Positions 8,683 to 17,061 of a stretch of DNA of 44,378 nt are shown here, one piece after another. The stretch's first letter is position 1, and the number at the start of each line of letters is the position of its first letter. The position numbers and the translations under genes were made by a program. The notes under the pieces are model-generated. The model was not told the origin of the DNA. It saw only the letters and a list, made by a program, of their open reading frames with translations, and did no database searches. Source of the DNA: Schlesneria paludicola DSM 18645 (GTDB lineage Bacteria > Planctomycetota > Planctomycetia > Planctomycetales > Planctomycetaceae); NCBI RefSeq assembly GCF_000255655.1, contig NZ_JH636435.1, forward strand, positions 2,824,053 through 2,868,430, in the 5' to 3' direction.

Positions 8683-9918
8683 ATGACAGACCTGCCGATT
8701 GACTTGACAACGTCACTTCAAAGTTCGCCGATCCTTCAGGGCGAACGCGTCGCGTTCACGGGCACGCTGGCCTCCATGACGCATCGTCAGGCCATGGAAC
8801 TTGTCGAACAACACGGCGGCATCGCGATGCAGCACGTCGGCCAGATCACAACCGTGCTGGTTGTGGGCGAAGAAGGCTGGCCACTTGAACCAGACGGGTT
8901 ACCATCCTCCAAGTTGGAGCATGCCAGACAGCTACACGACAAAGGCGAACCAATCCAGATTTTTTCCGAGTCTGAATGGCTGAAGCTGCTGGGCGTCGAA
9001 CCACCGGAACGTCGATCACACCAGCTTTATACCCCCGCCATGCTTTGTCAGTTGCTGAATATTCCGGTTCATGAAATCCGTCGATGGGAACGCGCGGGTC
9101 TGATCAAGTCGGTCAAGAAAGTCTTTCGACTGCCCTACTTTCAGTTCGAAGAGGTCGCTACCGCACGACGCCTGTGCGAACTGGCCGCGTCGGGAGTGCG
9201 CGTCGATCAGATTGCGGCCAGCCTGGAACGGCTCCATTCGCTCTTACCCAATGTCGTCCGCCCCGTTGAACAGCTTGAGATCCTGGCCCGCGGCAGCAAT
9301 CGCCTCGTCTTTCGCGATGAATCGGGCCTGCTTGAGCCGACCGGACAACGTCTTTTCGATTTTGATCCTCCGGCAGCCGCCGCCGAGGATGAAAGCCCGG
9401 ACACGATTCCCATGCGCCCTTCCCTGTCTGACGAAACGATCGATCGGGCACGATGGACATCCGAAGACTGGTTTCATGAGGGATGCCGGCTCACCGACGC
9501 CAACGAACTCTCGTCCGCGATCGAAGCGCTGCGACTGGCGATTATTAACGAGCCGCTGAATCCGATGTATCACTTCCATCTGGCGGATGCCTTGTATCGT
9601 CAGCACAAGCGGGATGGAGCCATCGAGCGATACCATGTGGCGGTCGAACTGGACCACAATTTTCTAGAAGCCTGGACGCAACTAGGATGTGTGTTGGCCG
9701 AAACCGGCGACCCCGCCTCCGCAAAAGATGCATTCCAAATCGCACTCGACCTGCATCCAGAGTACCCGGATGCCCACTTCCATCTGGCGGGTGTGCTTGA
9801 GCAGCTTGATCGAAGCGACGAGGCCGCCGAACACTGGCGAGCGTATCTCGAATTCGATCAGCGAGGCCCCTGGGCCGAGATCGCACGCGAACGTCTGTTG
9901 GGTGAACCGCAAATTTAG
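8683..9918 (+). CDS. BRCT - MerR-like HTH - TPR fusion protein
   Basis: Three domains can be read in the 411 residues. Residues 17-105 look like a BRCT domain of the ligase/RFC type (GERVAFTGTLASMTH..A..LVEQHGG). Residues 116-190 look like a MerR-family winged helix (YTPAMLCQLLNIPVHEIRRWERAGLI, then FEEVATARRLCELAASGVRVDQI). Residues 263-405 hold about four TPR units (SSAIEALRLAIINEPLNPMYHFHLADALYR and following). No signal peptide or membrane segment is present, so it is cytoplasmic. A role as a DNA-binding adaptor that recruits partners through the TPRs is plausible but inferred. ATG 8683 is the natural start. The gene stands alone, divergent from glyA. Confidence 0.8.
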   Translation: MTDLPIDLTTSLQSSPILQGERVAFTGTLASMTHRQAMELVEQHGGIAMQHVGQITTVLVVGEEGWPLEPDGLPSSKLEHARQLHDKGEPIQIFSESEWLKLLGVEPPERRSHQLYTPAMLCQLLNIPVHEIRRWERAGLIKSVKKVFRLPYFQFEEVATARRLCELAASGVRVDQIAASLERLHSLLPNVVRPVEQLEILARGSNRLVFRDESGLLEPTGQRLFDFDPPAAAAEDESPDTIPMRPSLSDETIDRARWTSEDWFHEGCRLTDANELSSAIEALRLAIINEPLNPMYHFHLADALYRQHKRDGAIERYHVAVELDHNFLEAWTQLGCVLAETGDPASAKDAFQIALDLHPEYPDAHFHLAGVLEQLDRSDEAAEHWRAYLEFDQRGPWAEIARERLLGEPQI

Positions 9919-10052
9919 CGGGACAGCCACGAAGTTCTGATGGGTTCCTGCGCGCAGCGACCGCGGGCTCTTTGGCCTGCTTCTCCGCGAGCGTTTCCAG
10001 CCGACAGGCAAAGATCCGCAAATTCAAGAACGACGGAACCGGCACAAGAAAA

Positions 10053-10370
10053 TCAGTGCTTTGCGTGCGGCGCAGCGGCGGCGGCGTGTGCGGCCGGATG
10101 GGCACTACCCCCGACGGGAGCCTGAGGGTCATTGCCCTTGGATTTGTTATCAATCATCCAGATATTCACACCGGCCATCAGGACCACCAAAACACAGAAC
10201 AGGAATGCCAGAAGCTTTCCCATCATCTGCCCTGCCGCTTTGTCGGCCATCTCGAACTCGTGCAGCTCTGAGGGCTCAAACTTGAGAGCCAACGCTGCGG
10301 CCAGACGAGGATCTTCGCCGTGACCGGAATGTGCTGCATCAACGTGATCAATGTGAGCGTGCGCGGTCAT
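10053..10370 (-). CDS. small His-rich single-pass membrane protein
   Basis: The product has 105 residues from ATG 10370, which is preceded by GGAGAG at good spacing; a longer frame upstream is Arg-rich and unlikely. The N-terminus is His-rich (MTAHAHIDHVDAAHSGHGED). One transmembrane helix spans about residues 49-72 (MMGKLLAFLFCVLVVLMAGVNIWMI). The C-terminus is Ala/His/Pro-rich, ending HAAAAAPHAKH. The histidines on both sides of the membrane could bind metal, but there is no family match. It converges with the BRCT fusion gene, the two stops being 137 bp apart. Confidence 0.65.
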   Translation of the reverse strand: MTAHAHIDHVDAAHSGHGEDPRLAAALALKFEPSELHEFEMADKAAGQMMGKLLAFLFCVLVVLMAGVNIWMIDNKSKGNDPQAPVGGSAHPAAHAAAAAPHAKH

Positions 10371-10681
10371 CGACAAGTCTCTCCAGAAAAACACGGTGCA
10401 GCGACCGAATCCTGACGAGTCGCGAATTCTTCTTCCAAACCTCGCCTTTGTGCCATTCTGCTCGGAAGTTTCGCGGCTGTCGAGCCTGATCACGATCGTC
10501 ATCGTGTCTCGGAACAACATTCCCGAAAACGAGATTTTCAAGCCGCGAAACGCCTCTGTTTTCGCTCGGCATTCAGCGGCCCAATTTCACGCGTCGGTCG
10601 CATTCGGCAGAGTTCCGCGGAACGGTTTGCTAAGCTGCCCGCCGGATCCCCTGTTCAATTCATGACCGACACTGGAGGAGA
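10371..10681. other. divergent promoter region, no gene seen
   Basis: This 311 bp spacer lies between the His-rich membrane protein (minus) and the esterase (plus). The GGAGGAG ribosome binding site of the esterase lies at its right edge. No repeat or terminator is visible. Confidence 0.4.
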
Positions 10682-11566
10682 ATGGCTTTGAAACGACTGA
10701 TTCCCACATTGGCCCTGACCGCCCTGCTCGCCTGCGGAGCCACCGCCATGGCGGCTCCCCCCGTTCCCGAGACCGTCACCTGGACGGAAGGAATCGAATA
10801 CACGAATCCCGATGACCAGCATCTTCAACTGAATCTGGCTCGCCCAAAGTCCGGCAACGGCCCCTTCCCTGCCGTCATCTGCATTCATGGCGGTGGGTTC
10901 CGCGCGGGGAAACGGGACGGTTACGATGGCTTGTGTCTACGTCTTGCAGAACGTGGATACGTTGCCGCGACGATCACATACCGCCTTGCCCCGAAGTATC
11001 AGTTTCCCGCGGCCGTGCATGATACGAAGGCCGCCGTCCGCTGGATGCGTGCCAACGCAAAGACCTACAACGTCGACCCCGCCCGCATCGGCGTCACCGG
11101 GGGATCCGCAGGTGGACACCTGGCGCAGTTTCTCGCCGTCACCGCACATGTTCCCGAATTTGAAGGGAACGGCGGAAATGCCGACCAATCAAGCACCGTG
11201 GCGTGCGTCGTGAATGTTTACGGCCCCAGCGACTTCACGCAGTCCTATGGCAAAAGCGTCGACGCGCACGAAGTTCTGCCCCTTTGGTTCGGTGGCAATC
11301 TGGAAACCAAGCGCGCACTGCACATTCAGGGAAGCCCGCTCTATTGGGTCACCCCCGCCTCCGCCCCCACGCTGTGCATTCATGGCACCGAGGACAAGTA
11401 TGTCGCACATGAACAAGCCGTCTGGCTGGTCGACAAGTTGAAAGCCGCGACGGTTGACGCCGAACTGCTGACTCTCGAAGGAGCCGGGCACGGTTTCAAA
11501 GGTGCCGATGTCGAGAAGGCCGACAAAGCCTTGTTCGATTACTTTGACAAGAAATTGAAGAAGTAG
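10682..11566 (+). CDS. exported alpha/beta-hydrolase (esterase/lipase, HSL/BD-FAE type)
   Basis: This is a secreted serine esterase of 294 residues. A signal peptide covers residues 1-24 (cleavage near TAMAA). The oxyanion motif HGGGF is at 69-73 and the nucleophile elbow is GGSAGG with S142. D238 (HGTEDKYV) and H270 (GAGHGF) complete the triad. The ITYRLAPKYQFPAAVHD segment is typical of the hormone-sensitive-lipase-like family, in which many planctomycete members act on acetylated or feruloylated sugars. The substrate cannot be read from the sequence. The ATG at 10682 has a strong GGAGGAG immediately upstream. It is a single gene, ending in front of a hairpin shared with the converging PSP1 gene. 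Confidence 0.88.
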   Translation: MALKRLIPTLALTALLACGATAMAAPPVPETVTWTEGIEYTNPDDQHLQLNLARPKSGNGPFPAVICIHGGGFRAGKRDGYDGLCLRLAERGYVAATITYRLAPKYQFPAAVHDTKAAVRWMRANAKTYNVDPARIGVTGGSAGGHLAQFLAVTAHVPEFEGNGGNADQSSTVACVVNVYGPSDFTQSYGKSVDAHEVLPLWFGGNLETKRALHIQGSPLYWVTPASAPTLCIHGTEDKYVAHEQAVWLVDKLKAATVDAELLTLEGAGHGFKGADVEKADKALFDYFDKKLKK

Positions 11567-11579
11567 CCGTAGCGTGACG

Positions 11580-11608
11580 CTGCAGGTGATGCACGTTCAC
11601 GCCTGCAG
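11580..11608. repeat. short hairpin after the esterase gene
   Basis: Arms CTGCAGG (11580-11586) and CCTGCAG (11602-11608) flank a 15-base loop directly behind the esterase stop codon. It has no T-run, so it is perhaps an RNA 3'-end stabiliser rather than a terminator. Confidence 0.4.
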
Positions 11609-11617
11609 CATCTTGTT

Positions 11618-11695
11618 GAAACAGGGATTGCTTCGCGAAAGCGCGATCTCTGTCAGACGCTCACAGTGCCGCGCGAAGCGCCTTCCCCCTGTTTC
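11618..11695. repeat. long inverted repeat between convergent genes
   Basis: Outer arms GAAACAGGG (11618-11626) and CCCTGTTTC (11687-11695) and inner arms GCTTCGCG (11630-11637) and CGCGAAGC (11672-11679) form a two-step stem with a 34-base loop. It sits just before the PSP1 stop. Like the other REP-type elements in the window it is about 80 bp and has nested arms, but the arm sequences differ. Confidence 0.6.
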
Positions 11696-11712
11696 AGCGG
11701 ACGGTCCGCAGA

Positions 11713-12252
11713 TCAATGACTGCACCCACATCCGCCTCCTCCGCTGCCGCAGGATGATTGCGGCAGCGTGACGAGGCCCGTCGATGCGACGGGCTGCACT
11801 TCAACAACACCAAATCCGCCGGCGGCAGCCTGGAGCGCCAGTTTTGTCGAATCGGGGCCGCGATCGCACAGGACGTACAGAATCAGCTTTTGCGTGTCGA
11901 GCGTCCGTTCCAGATCGATTAGCTCAAGATTCAGATTCCACTGAGTGATTCGCGCACACCACAACGCAAACGATTCTTCACAGTCGCGAGTGGATTCACG
12001 TGCCGTTGTCAGATCGTCATCCGTCGCCACGCGTACCAATCGGAATTCCGTCTCGGAATCTTTCGCGGGATCGACCTGCGGCTTGAGACGCTCGAGCACT
12101 GTTCCAATCTGCAACCCGCGATCAGTTTGCACAACCACGCACGCTCCGCGGGTGGGCAGTTCAATCGAATCATTGATGAATCGAGCAACTTCCGGCACGG
12201 TGCCATAGCGGACAAGATAAATGTTTGACAGCGTATCGATCGCAGTTGTCAT
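11713..12252 (-). CDS. PSP1-domain protein (RicT/YaaT-like) with Cys-rich tail
   Basis: This 179-residue protein shows the PSP1 C-terminal domain: IYLVRYG near the start, then RGACVVVQTDRGLQIGTVLERL, and ERTLDTQKLILYVLCD, matching the 'F.LD..KL.FYF' strand of the family. In Bacillus the homologue RicT/YaaT is part of a complex that affects RNA processing and carries iron-sulfur clusters. This version is shorter and ends in CGSGGGGCGC, a compact Cys/Gly tail that could hold a metal or cluster. I keep the ATG at 12252; its ribosome binding site is weak. The family assignment is by visible motif only and the function is inferred. Confidence 0.75.
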   Translation of the reverse strand: MTTAIDTLSNIYLVRYGTVPEVARFINDSIELPTRGACVVVQTDRGLQIGTVLERLKPQVDPAKDSETEFRLVRVATDDDLTTARESTRDCEESFALWCARITQWNLNLELIDLERTLDTQKLILYVLCDRGPDSTKLALQAAAGGFGVVEVQPVASTGLVTLPQSSCGSGGGGCGCSH

Positions 12253-12563
12253 CGGAAGTCTTTCATTTCGCGCGGCAAAATCACTCGACCATAGCGTAGC
12301 ATTGTCGAGTTTGGTGGCACAGCCAGTCGTCGAGCCCTAATCTGAAAATGACGCATTGATGAACACGCTGTGAGCAGACCAACGAGCCTGCGGGCGATGC
12401 TCGCGAACCTGCCTGCACAGAGTTGCTGGTGCCACGAGTGCATGATCACACCGAAATCTCGGGGTGGCCAGGGCTGAAGGGCTGAACCGAAAGCCCAGGG
12501 CGTCCAGTGCGATCGCTCGTCCGGCCCCAGCCACCCGATCCCTTTTTCAGGCCTGACAAAGCA
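12253..12563. other. spacer, no gene seen
   Basis: This 311 bp stretch lies between the PSP1 gene and the large exported protein, both on the minus strand. It is rich in short palindromic words around 12467-12545, but no tRNA fold, terminator or protein-like frame could be supported. Confidence 0.35.
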
Positions 12564-14399
12564 CTAGTTTTGCGGTTCCGGCTGCTTCGTTTCCGAGTCG
12601 GGCTTATTTTGACCCCGACGCCGAGCGCCCTGACCTCGTGGAGGAGGAGATGGGAATCCGTCATCGATTCCCGCAGAAAACCCGCGTCCCATTAAAGCCA
12701 CAAACCCACTTTCGAACGCCGTTCGGATGCGCACCCCGTTATCGGTCGGCCTGACTTCAATTGTCAGCCCGTCATTGTCGGATTGAAACGAGGCTTCAGT
12801 ACGCTTACTGAATTTGCTTGGCTCCTGATCGTCGCCGTTCAGGGCAAACTGCCAATTCTTGGCGTGAGTCATGAACTGCAGGGGAATGCGATTGCGTGCG
12901 AGTACAGGGTCTTGTGGAGCCGCCGCCAACAGCACGGCATCTTTCAATGCGCCGAGCGCTGCACCGCCGCCATAAGCACACCAGACCACATCGGGATTGG
13001 CATAAAGATAGAGATTGGCCGTCTCACCAAATAAACGCTGTCCAATCTTTTCCGGAGCATTGAAGGGCAATCGATGCACCGGATGGGAATCGATCACATC
13101 CATATTCAAATCCCATTTCGTGGCGAGACTTCCGTCTGCGGCGGTGTCCTTGGAAAATTCCAACGTCTCGGTCAGTCGTTTCGGCAGTTCGCGCGCCGTC
13201 GCCACTTTCACGCCCGCCACAACCGCAACCTCCCCCTTCTCGGCTCCCGTACACTGCAGAAACGCATCCAGATGTCCGACTTCGGCGGACGTGACCAGCG
13301 ATTGGAAAATCGGCGCCATGATGACCTGAAGTTCATCCTGATCGTCGCCCCCGATCTGGGCGGTGAAATCTCGCTGAGCAGACTCAAAAAACGTGACGAA
13401 CAGCTTTCGTTGCTTCTCTTCGAGTTGCAACGAGGCCGACACGGTGAGCGTTGCGGGATTCGCGAGCAGACTGCCGAAATAGGTTTTCTTGCCGGCCATC
13501 GTCTGAAAGAACTTCGCCAGTTTGCTGTTCTTGCTTCCGGCAATCTCGAGATCGATGCTGGCGGATTTTTGATCTGCGTCGATCCGACTCCCCAGGATGA
13601 AATCTTCACCCTGTGTGACAATCTTGTCCAGCAGATCAACCCAACCCTCGCCGCTGGCTCGACGCAGACGATAGACCGACTCAGGCTCGTCGTCGCGTTG
13701 CTGCAAGTTGGCCATCAACTGAGTCTTCATAAAACTCAGAAACACCATCTTCAATCCCTCGGGGATTGTCTTGATCATCAAAGACGCGGCAATGTCGTAC
13801 TGTGACGACAACCGCGTTGTCATCCGCTCGGGATCGGGAAATTCACGATCCAGACTTCGATCGTCACCTTCGGGAGTGACCAGAAACAGATAGTTGAAGC
13901 GATGTAATACCCGGATCTTGGAGTTGTCTCCGAACTGGATGTCGAAACGGTCTGCCCTGCCCTCGACAGGAACGACCGTCCCCTTCCCATAGGCAAGTGT
14001 CGCAAGAGCCTCCTCCAGATTGGCCACGGGAAGATAGCTGATCCTCAATGGGCCGAAAAAATCTGGACGAAGGTAAAACATCACTCCGAATGGCCGATTG
14101 CGATCGATGCCTTTGGTGTCTTTGAGTGTTTCCGTCATCCACTGATCAACGCGTTCCAGCAAATCGGAGCGATCCGCCGCCTCGAACATGACGGTCGCCT
14201 TGTCGCGCAGTTGCTGAATGCTGGCGGCGTTGATCACTCCCAGGGGATAGTCAATTTCCGCCGTTGGCGTGTCCGCCGCACCTGCCTGCGGAATCGCCTT
14301 ATCAGGAACCACACCAACGAACGCGATCATCAGCACCGCGCGCAATCCAAACGCCGACACACAATGATGGAGACGCGGCCAAGAAATCTTCTGCGCCAT
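12564..14399 (-). CDS. large exported planctomycete protein of unknown function
   Basis: The start is ATG 14399, which has GGAG about nine bases upstream; the longer frame to 14474 adds a charged stretch unlike a signal peptide. The resulting 611-residue protein starts with a hydrophobic segment at about residues 15-45 ending near AGAADTP, consistent with export. The body is a soluble alpha/beta-looking region without recognisable catalytic motifs or heme sites. The C-terminus (from PSPPPRGQGARRRG) is a Pro/Arg/Gly and Gln-rich tail, probably disordered. Proteins of this type, with a 'LPLGVINAASIQQLRDKATVMFE' like opening, are in my recollection common and uncharacterised in Planctomycetes. 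It is downstream of the YTV-like gene but separated by a terminator, so it is likely transcribed alone. Confidence 0.7.
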   Translation of the reverse strand: MAQKISWPRLHHCVSAFGLRAVLMIAFVGVVPDKAIPQAGAADTPTAEIDYPLGVINAASIQQLRDKATVMFEAADRSDLLERVDQWMTETLKDTKGIDRNRPFGVMFYLRPDFFGPLRISYLPVANLEEALATLAYGKGTVVPVEGRADRFDIQFGDNSKIRVLHRFNYLFLVTPEGDDRSLDREFPDPERMTTRLSSQYDIAASLMIKTIPEGLKMVFLSFMKTQLMANLQQRDDEPESVYRLRRASGEGWVDLLDKIVTQGEDFILGSRIDADQKSASIDLEIAGSKNSKLAKFFQTMAGKKTYFGSLLANPATLTVSASLQLEEKQRKLFVTFFESAQRDFTAQIGGDDQDELQVIMAPIFQSLVTSAEVGHLDAFLQCTGAEKGEVAVVAGVKVATARELPKRLTETLEFSKDTAADGSLATKWDLNMDVIDSHPVHRLPFNAPEKIGQRLFGETANLYLYANPDVVWCAYGGGAALGALKDAVLLAAAPQDPVLARNRIPLQFMTHAKNWQFALNGDDQEPSKFSKRTEASFQSDNDGLTIEVRPTDNGVRIRTAFESGFVALMGRGFSAGIDDGFPSPPPRGQGARRRGQNKPDSETKQPEPQN

Positions 14400-14705
14400 G
14401 AGACTACTCCGCCATTCGCCATCGAGTTCGTCGTCCGACAGATGGAAATTCCTCTCGTCGTCGATGCACCGCATTTTCTGAACACAGGAAAGCGGCTCGT
14501 CATCGCACGTGTGGAAAACCCAGATCTGTCGTTAAGAAAATATTCAAGATAAAATGGTAGCGGATTGTTACAGGGAATTCAGCACGCAAAATGCGGTTGG
14601 GTCACCGTCCACAGCCTGAAGAGAGGGGGACAATTCCTCTGTAGTGAAGACTCGTCTGAGGAATTTTGCGTTTCACGAAGAGACTTCGGAACGTGCGAAT
14701 CGCCC
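14400..14705. other. spacer upstream of the large exported protein
   Basis: This 306 bp region should carry the promoter of the minus-strand gene starting at 14399. It has an AT-rich stretch at about 14530-14565 that is a reasonable promoter location, but no -35/-10 pair stands out. No gene is supported. Confidence 0.35.
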
Positions 14706-14742
14706 AAAGAAAAAAATGGGTGCCGGCAAGAAACCGGCACCG
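14706..14742 (-). terminator. intrinsic terminator of the YTV-like gene
   Basis: On the minus strand the stem GGTGCCGG / CCGGCACC (plus positions 14719-14726 and 14734-14741, 7-base loop) is followed by CATTTTTTTCTTT. It lies 46 bp beyond the stop codon of the gene at 14788-16095, the classic position for rho-independent termination. Confidence 0.85.
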
Positions 14743-14787
14743 CGTGGGGGAATCAAAATCGTGCGATGTGACTAGACAAGCAGTGAT

Positions 14788-16095
14788 TTACCGAGCGGTG
14801 TCGGCGATGGAGATCGCCGCGGACTTGCCGCTGGGTTGTGGATTTGACGAAGGATTCGTCGAGGTTGAGGTCCGGGCGACCCACTGACTAACACGAACTA
14901 CGGAGGGAGCCTGTGAAGACTTTGAAGCTGCGGTGAAGGTTTTGGCTGGAGACGACTCAGGAGTCGAGTTGTCACCCAAACGTGTACCATAAGGATCGGT
15001 CTGTTCGAGTGCAGCCCCCTTGCGGTTGAGGCTGTCGCTGTTGATGGCGCCGTTCGCATCGCCTGTTTGTTCCGTACGAGGCTTCGTCGCTTGAGTGCTG
15101 GTATCGATTGGCGTAGGGGCCAGACCGATTCCGCCGCCAGCAGGATTGCTGCTGATCGAGGTGCCCGTTGGAACATACGAGATTCGCGTTCCGACCTGCA
15201 TTCTCTTGGTCACTTGAACCGCCTGCATCACCGTCTCTTCGGCCTGTTGATAGGTCGTACGAGTCACAGCGACTTTGCGAGTCGACTGCGTCGGCTGCAT
15301 GCGGGTCACGTTGTAGGTGACTTGCTTCGTCGTGGGAACAGCAACCTTGCGAGTGCACGGAATTGTGCAGGTCATCGTTTGTGGTTGCTGATACTGACGC
15401 ACCTGCTGATAGGGTGGCGTGAAAGCGCTTCGCATGTTGTAGCTGGCGCGATTCATGGCTCCCATGACGTTTTGACGATTGTCGTACTGATAAGCGCTGA
15501 CGCGAGTGTTCGGAACGTTCTGGGTGACCCAGCCACCGCCCACTTGCTTCTTGACCTGCTTGTATTCGGTGACCGTTTGATAGTCGACCGAGGCCACTTG
15601 AGCCGTCCGTTGTTCCGTCACAGGAGCCATAACGGTGTAAGGCTGATCGATGTAATCGGTCGTCGTGACTGGCTTTGACACCATTTGCTTGACTGGACGG
15701 TATTCGGTGACCGCCACATCCTGCATCAGCGGCTGAACCATTTGCTGCATCTGCTTGACGGCCACGACCTGTTGAGTAACAGCTGGCGCCACGTTCTGCA
15801 CACTGACAACCTGCATCTGTTGAACAGGTTGATCGATCGTGCAAGCGATCGGAGCACCGCACTGAACAGCATCGCTGTATCCGTACGAGGCGACCGACAT
15901 CGGTGCTGCACTGTAAGAGGCCGAAGAAAATGCAGACTGCCGCATGATTGGCGGCGGTCCCATTAACGTAGGAGACGAGCAGCCGCAGCTTCCCGAACCA
16001 CTACCAGGAAACCATTGAGCCGACGCGTTTCCGCAAAGGCTCAATACGGTGAGGCCGCCCCATAACGAGGTCAGCCCGAACAATGATCGGGGCAT
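14788..16095 (-). CDS. secreted YTV-like planctomycete wall/surface protein
   Basis: This is a 435-residue exported protein. The signal peptide is at residues 1-26 (cleavage after GNASA). A short Gly/Ser/Cys patch follows (GSGSGSCGCSS), then about 230 residues of low-complexity V/T/Q/Y-rich repeats. Examples are TEYRPVKQMVSKPVTTTDY, DQPYTVMAPVTEQRTAQV and YNVTRMQPTQSTRKVAVTR. The spacing of Tyr, Thr and Val resembles the YTV repeats described in planctomycete cell-wall proteins. The C-terminal 130 residues are Ser/Thr/Pro/Asn-rich and probably disordered. A structural role in the proteinaceous wall is inferred from this resemblance. AGGAAGG precedes the start. The gene has its own promoter and terminator and looks monocistronic. 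Confidence 0.75.
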   Translation of the reverse strand: MPRSLFGLTSLWGGLTVLSLCGNASAQWFPGSGSGSCGCSSPTLMGPPPIMRQSAFSSASYSAAPMSVASYGYSDAVQCGAPIACTIDQPVQQMQVVSVQNVAPAVTQQVVAVKQMQQMVQPLMQDVAVTEYRPVKQMVSKPVTTTDYIDQPYTVMAPVTEQRTAQVASVDYQTVTEYKQVKKQVGGGWVTQNVPNTRVSAYQYDNRQNVMGAMNRASYNMRSAFTPPYQQVRQYQQPQTMTCTIPCTRKVAVPTTKQVTYNVTRMQPTQSTRKVAVTRTTYQQAEETVMQAVQVTKRMQVGTRISYVPTGTSISSNPAGGGIGLAPTPIDTSTQATKPRTEQTGDANGAINSDSLNRKGAALEQTDPYGTRLGDNSTPESSPAKTFTAASKSSQAPSVVRVSQWVARTSTSTNPSSNPQPSGKSAAISIADTAR

Positions 16096-16218
16096 GGAAA
16101 CCTTCCTACCTGAAAATGAGGCCAGAAAGCGGTGAAGGGAATCTGCGGACTGAAAATTGAGGGGAGTCTTCTGCAGGAACCGCCTGTTTGGGGCAGCAAC
16201 CCCGTCGAAGCGGGCGGG

Positions 16219-16247
16219 TTTTTAAGACAATCTTGAAATTCGGTCAA
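16219..16247 (-). promoter_or_regulatory. sigma-70-like promoter of the YTV-like gene
   Basis: Reading the minus strand, TTGACC (16247-16242) and TAAAAA (16224-16219) are separated by 17 bases. That predicts a start near 16212 and a leader of about 115 bases before ATG 16095. The leader holds a GC-rich segment able to fold (around CCCGTCGAAGCGGG, plus strand 16201-16214). This is the clearest promoter I could find in the window. Confidence 0.55.
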
Positions 16248-17061
16248 GACCGTCCATTGATTTGCCGACAAGGCGAAAAGCCCAGTGTGCAGAGCCCCCC
16301 CCTGATGAACAGCGCCGTGACAGATTCGTTGGCCTCGTCACGAAGTTCCCGCGTCACTCCTCATGAGCCCCTCGTTACCAAGCTCCCGCTTGGTAACGCC
16401 TCTTGCGATCTCGATTCCCTCTGACCACCACAACGTGGTGGAGTGAACAAGCCCAGGGGTGTGATCCTTTCGATCGCTCCCCTGGGAATGACCATCGCCA
16501 AAGCATTGCCCTGTTGGGCAAAAGGACAGACCAAGTCGGGCAATCGCTCGCAGCCAACTCTGAAGGGCAACACCGCGAGCGATTTTGGCTCGCCAATTGG
16601 AAGCCAACCCTGACATTTCCTGCGGGCCACAGGCCCAGCCATTCCACCAGCCCAGTCCAAAGGAGACCGCAAGGTCTCTGACGGGCTGGGTGCTCATCCC
16701 CAGCAGCACGAGAAGGCCTGTAAGGCCGACAATTCAATCCCAGACATCTTGCTCATCAATCTCGATGTGATGCCTTCGGCGACATTCTCGAAATTCATCT
16801 TGAAATCGTCTTCGTGCGTAGAAACGTTCTTGTCGTTCGATGCACATCTTCGAGCAGGGATTCGCAGAGAGAGAGCCATATCCCGATTGTCACGCAAACG
16901 GCTCAACGTGATGCGGCTCGCGCACTGGCACATCAGAAACGAACCAAGAAATCCTTCACCGAATGGCGAGACGGGACGCGTCGCACAGATTCACGACAAA
17001 TCAATACACCGCATCACCAACATCCGGCCCAACCAGACCATGCCCCTCATCCATGTCCGAA
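16248..17061. other. long spacer with multi-frame open sequence, probably non-coding
   Basis: This covers about 800 bp upstream of the YTV-like promoter. Between 16338 and 16737 several minus-strand frames and one plus-strand frame are open at once. None has a ribosome binding site, and the translations are Arg/Trp/Cys-rich without motifs. I read this as GC-biased repeat-derived DNA rather than a gene. It contains one copy of the CGTTACCAAGC hairpin (16373-16398). A weak minus-strand frame at 16694-16879 (MALSLRIPAR...) cannot be excluded as a small gene. Confidence 0.4.
16373..16398. repeat. CGTTACCAAGC hairpin repeat, copy 1
   Basis: Perfect 11-base arms CGTTACCAAGC and GCTTGGTAACG flank a TCCC loop. 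Two variants of the same element occur at 32018-32043 and 32088-32113. All three are preceded by CT and lie in spacers. Confidence 0.75.

Noticed and set aside
12467..12545. Palindrome-rich stretch considered as a tRNA or ncRNA
   Set aside because: No consistent cloverleaf or T-arm consensus on either strand; only short chance pairings.
16338..16737. Overlapping minus-strand frames in the spacer upstream of the YTV-like gene
   Set aside because: Three frames are open at once with Arg/Trp/Cys-rich translations; this is more typical of GC-biased repeat DNA than of a gene.
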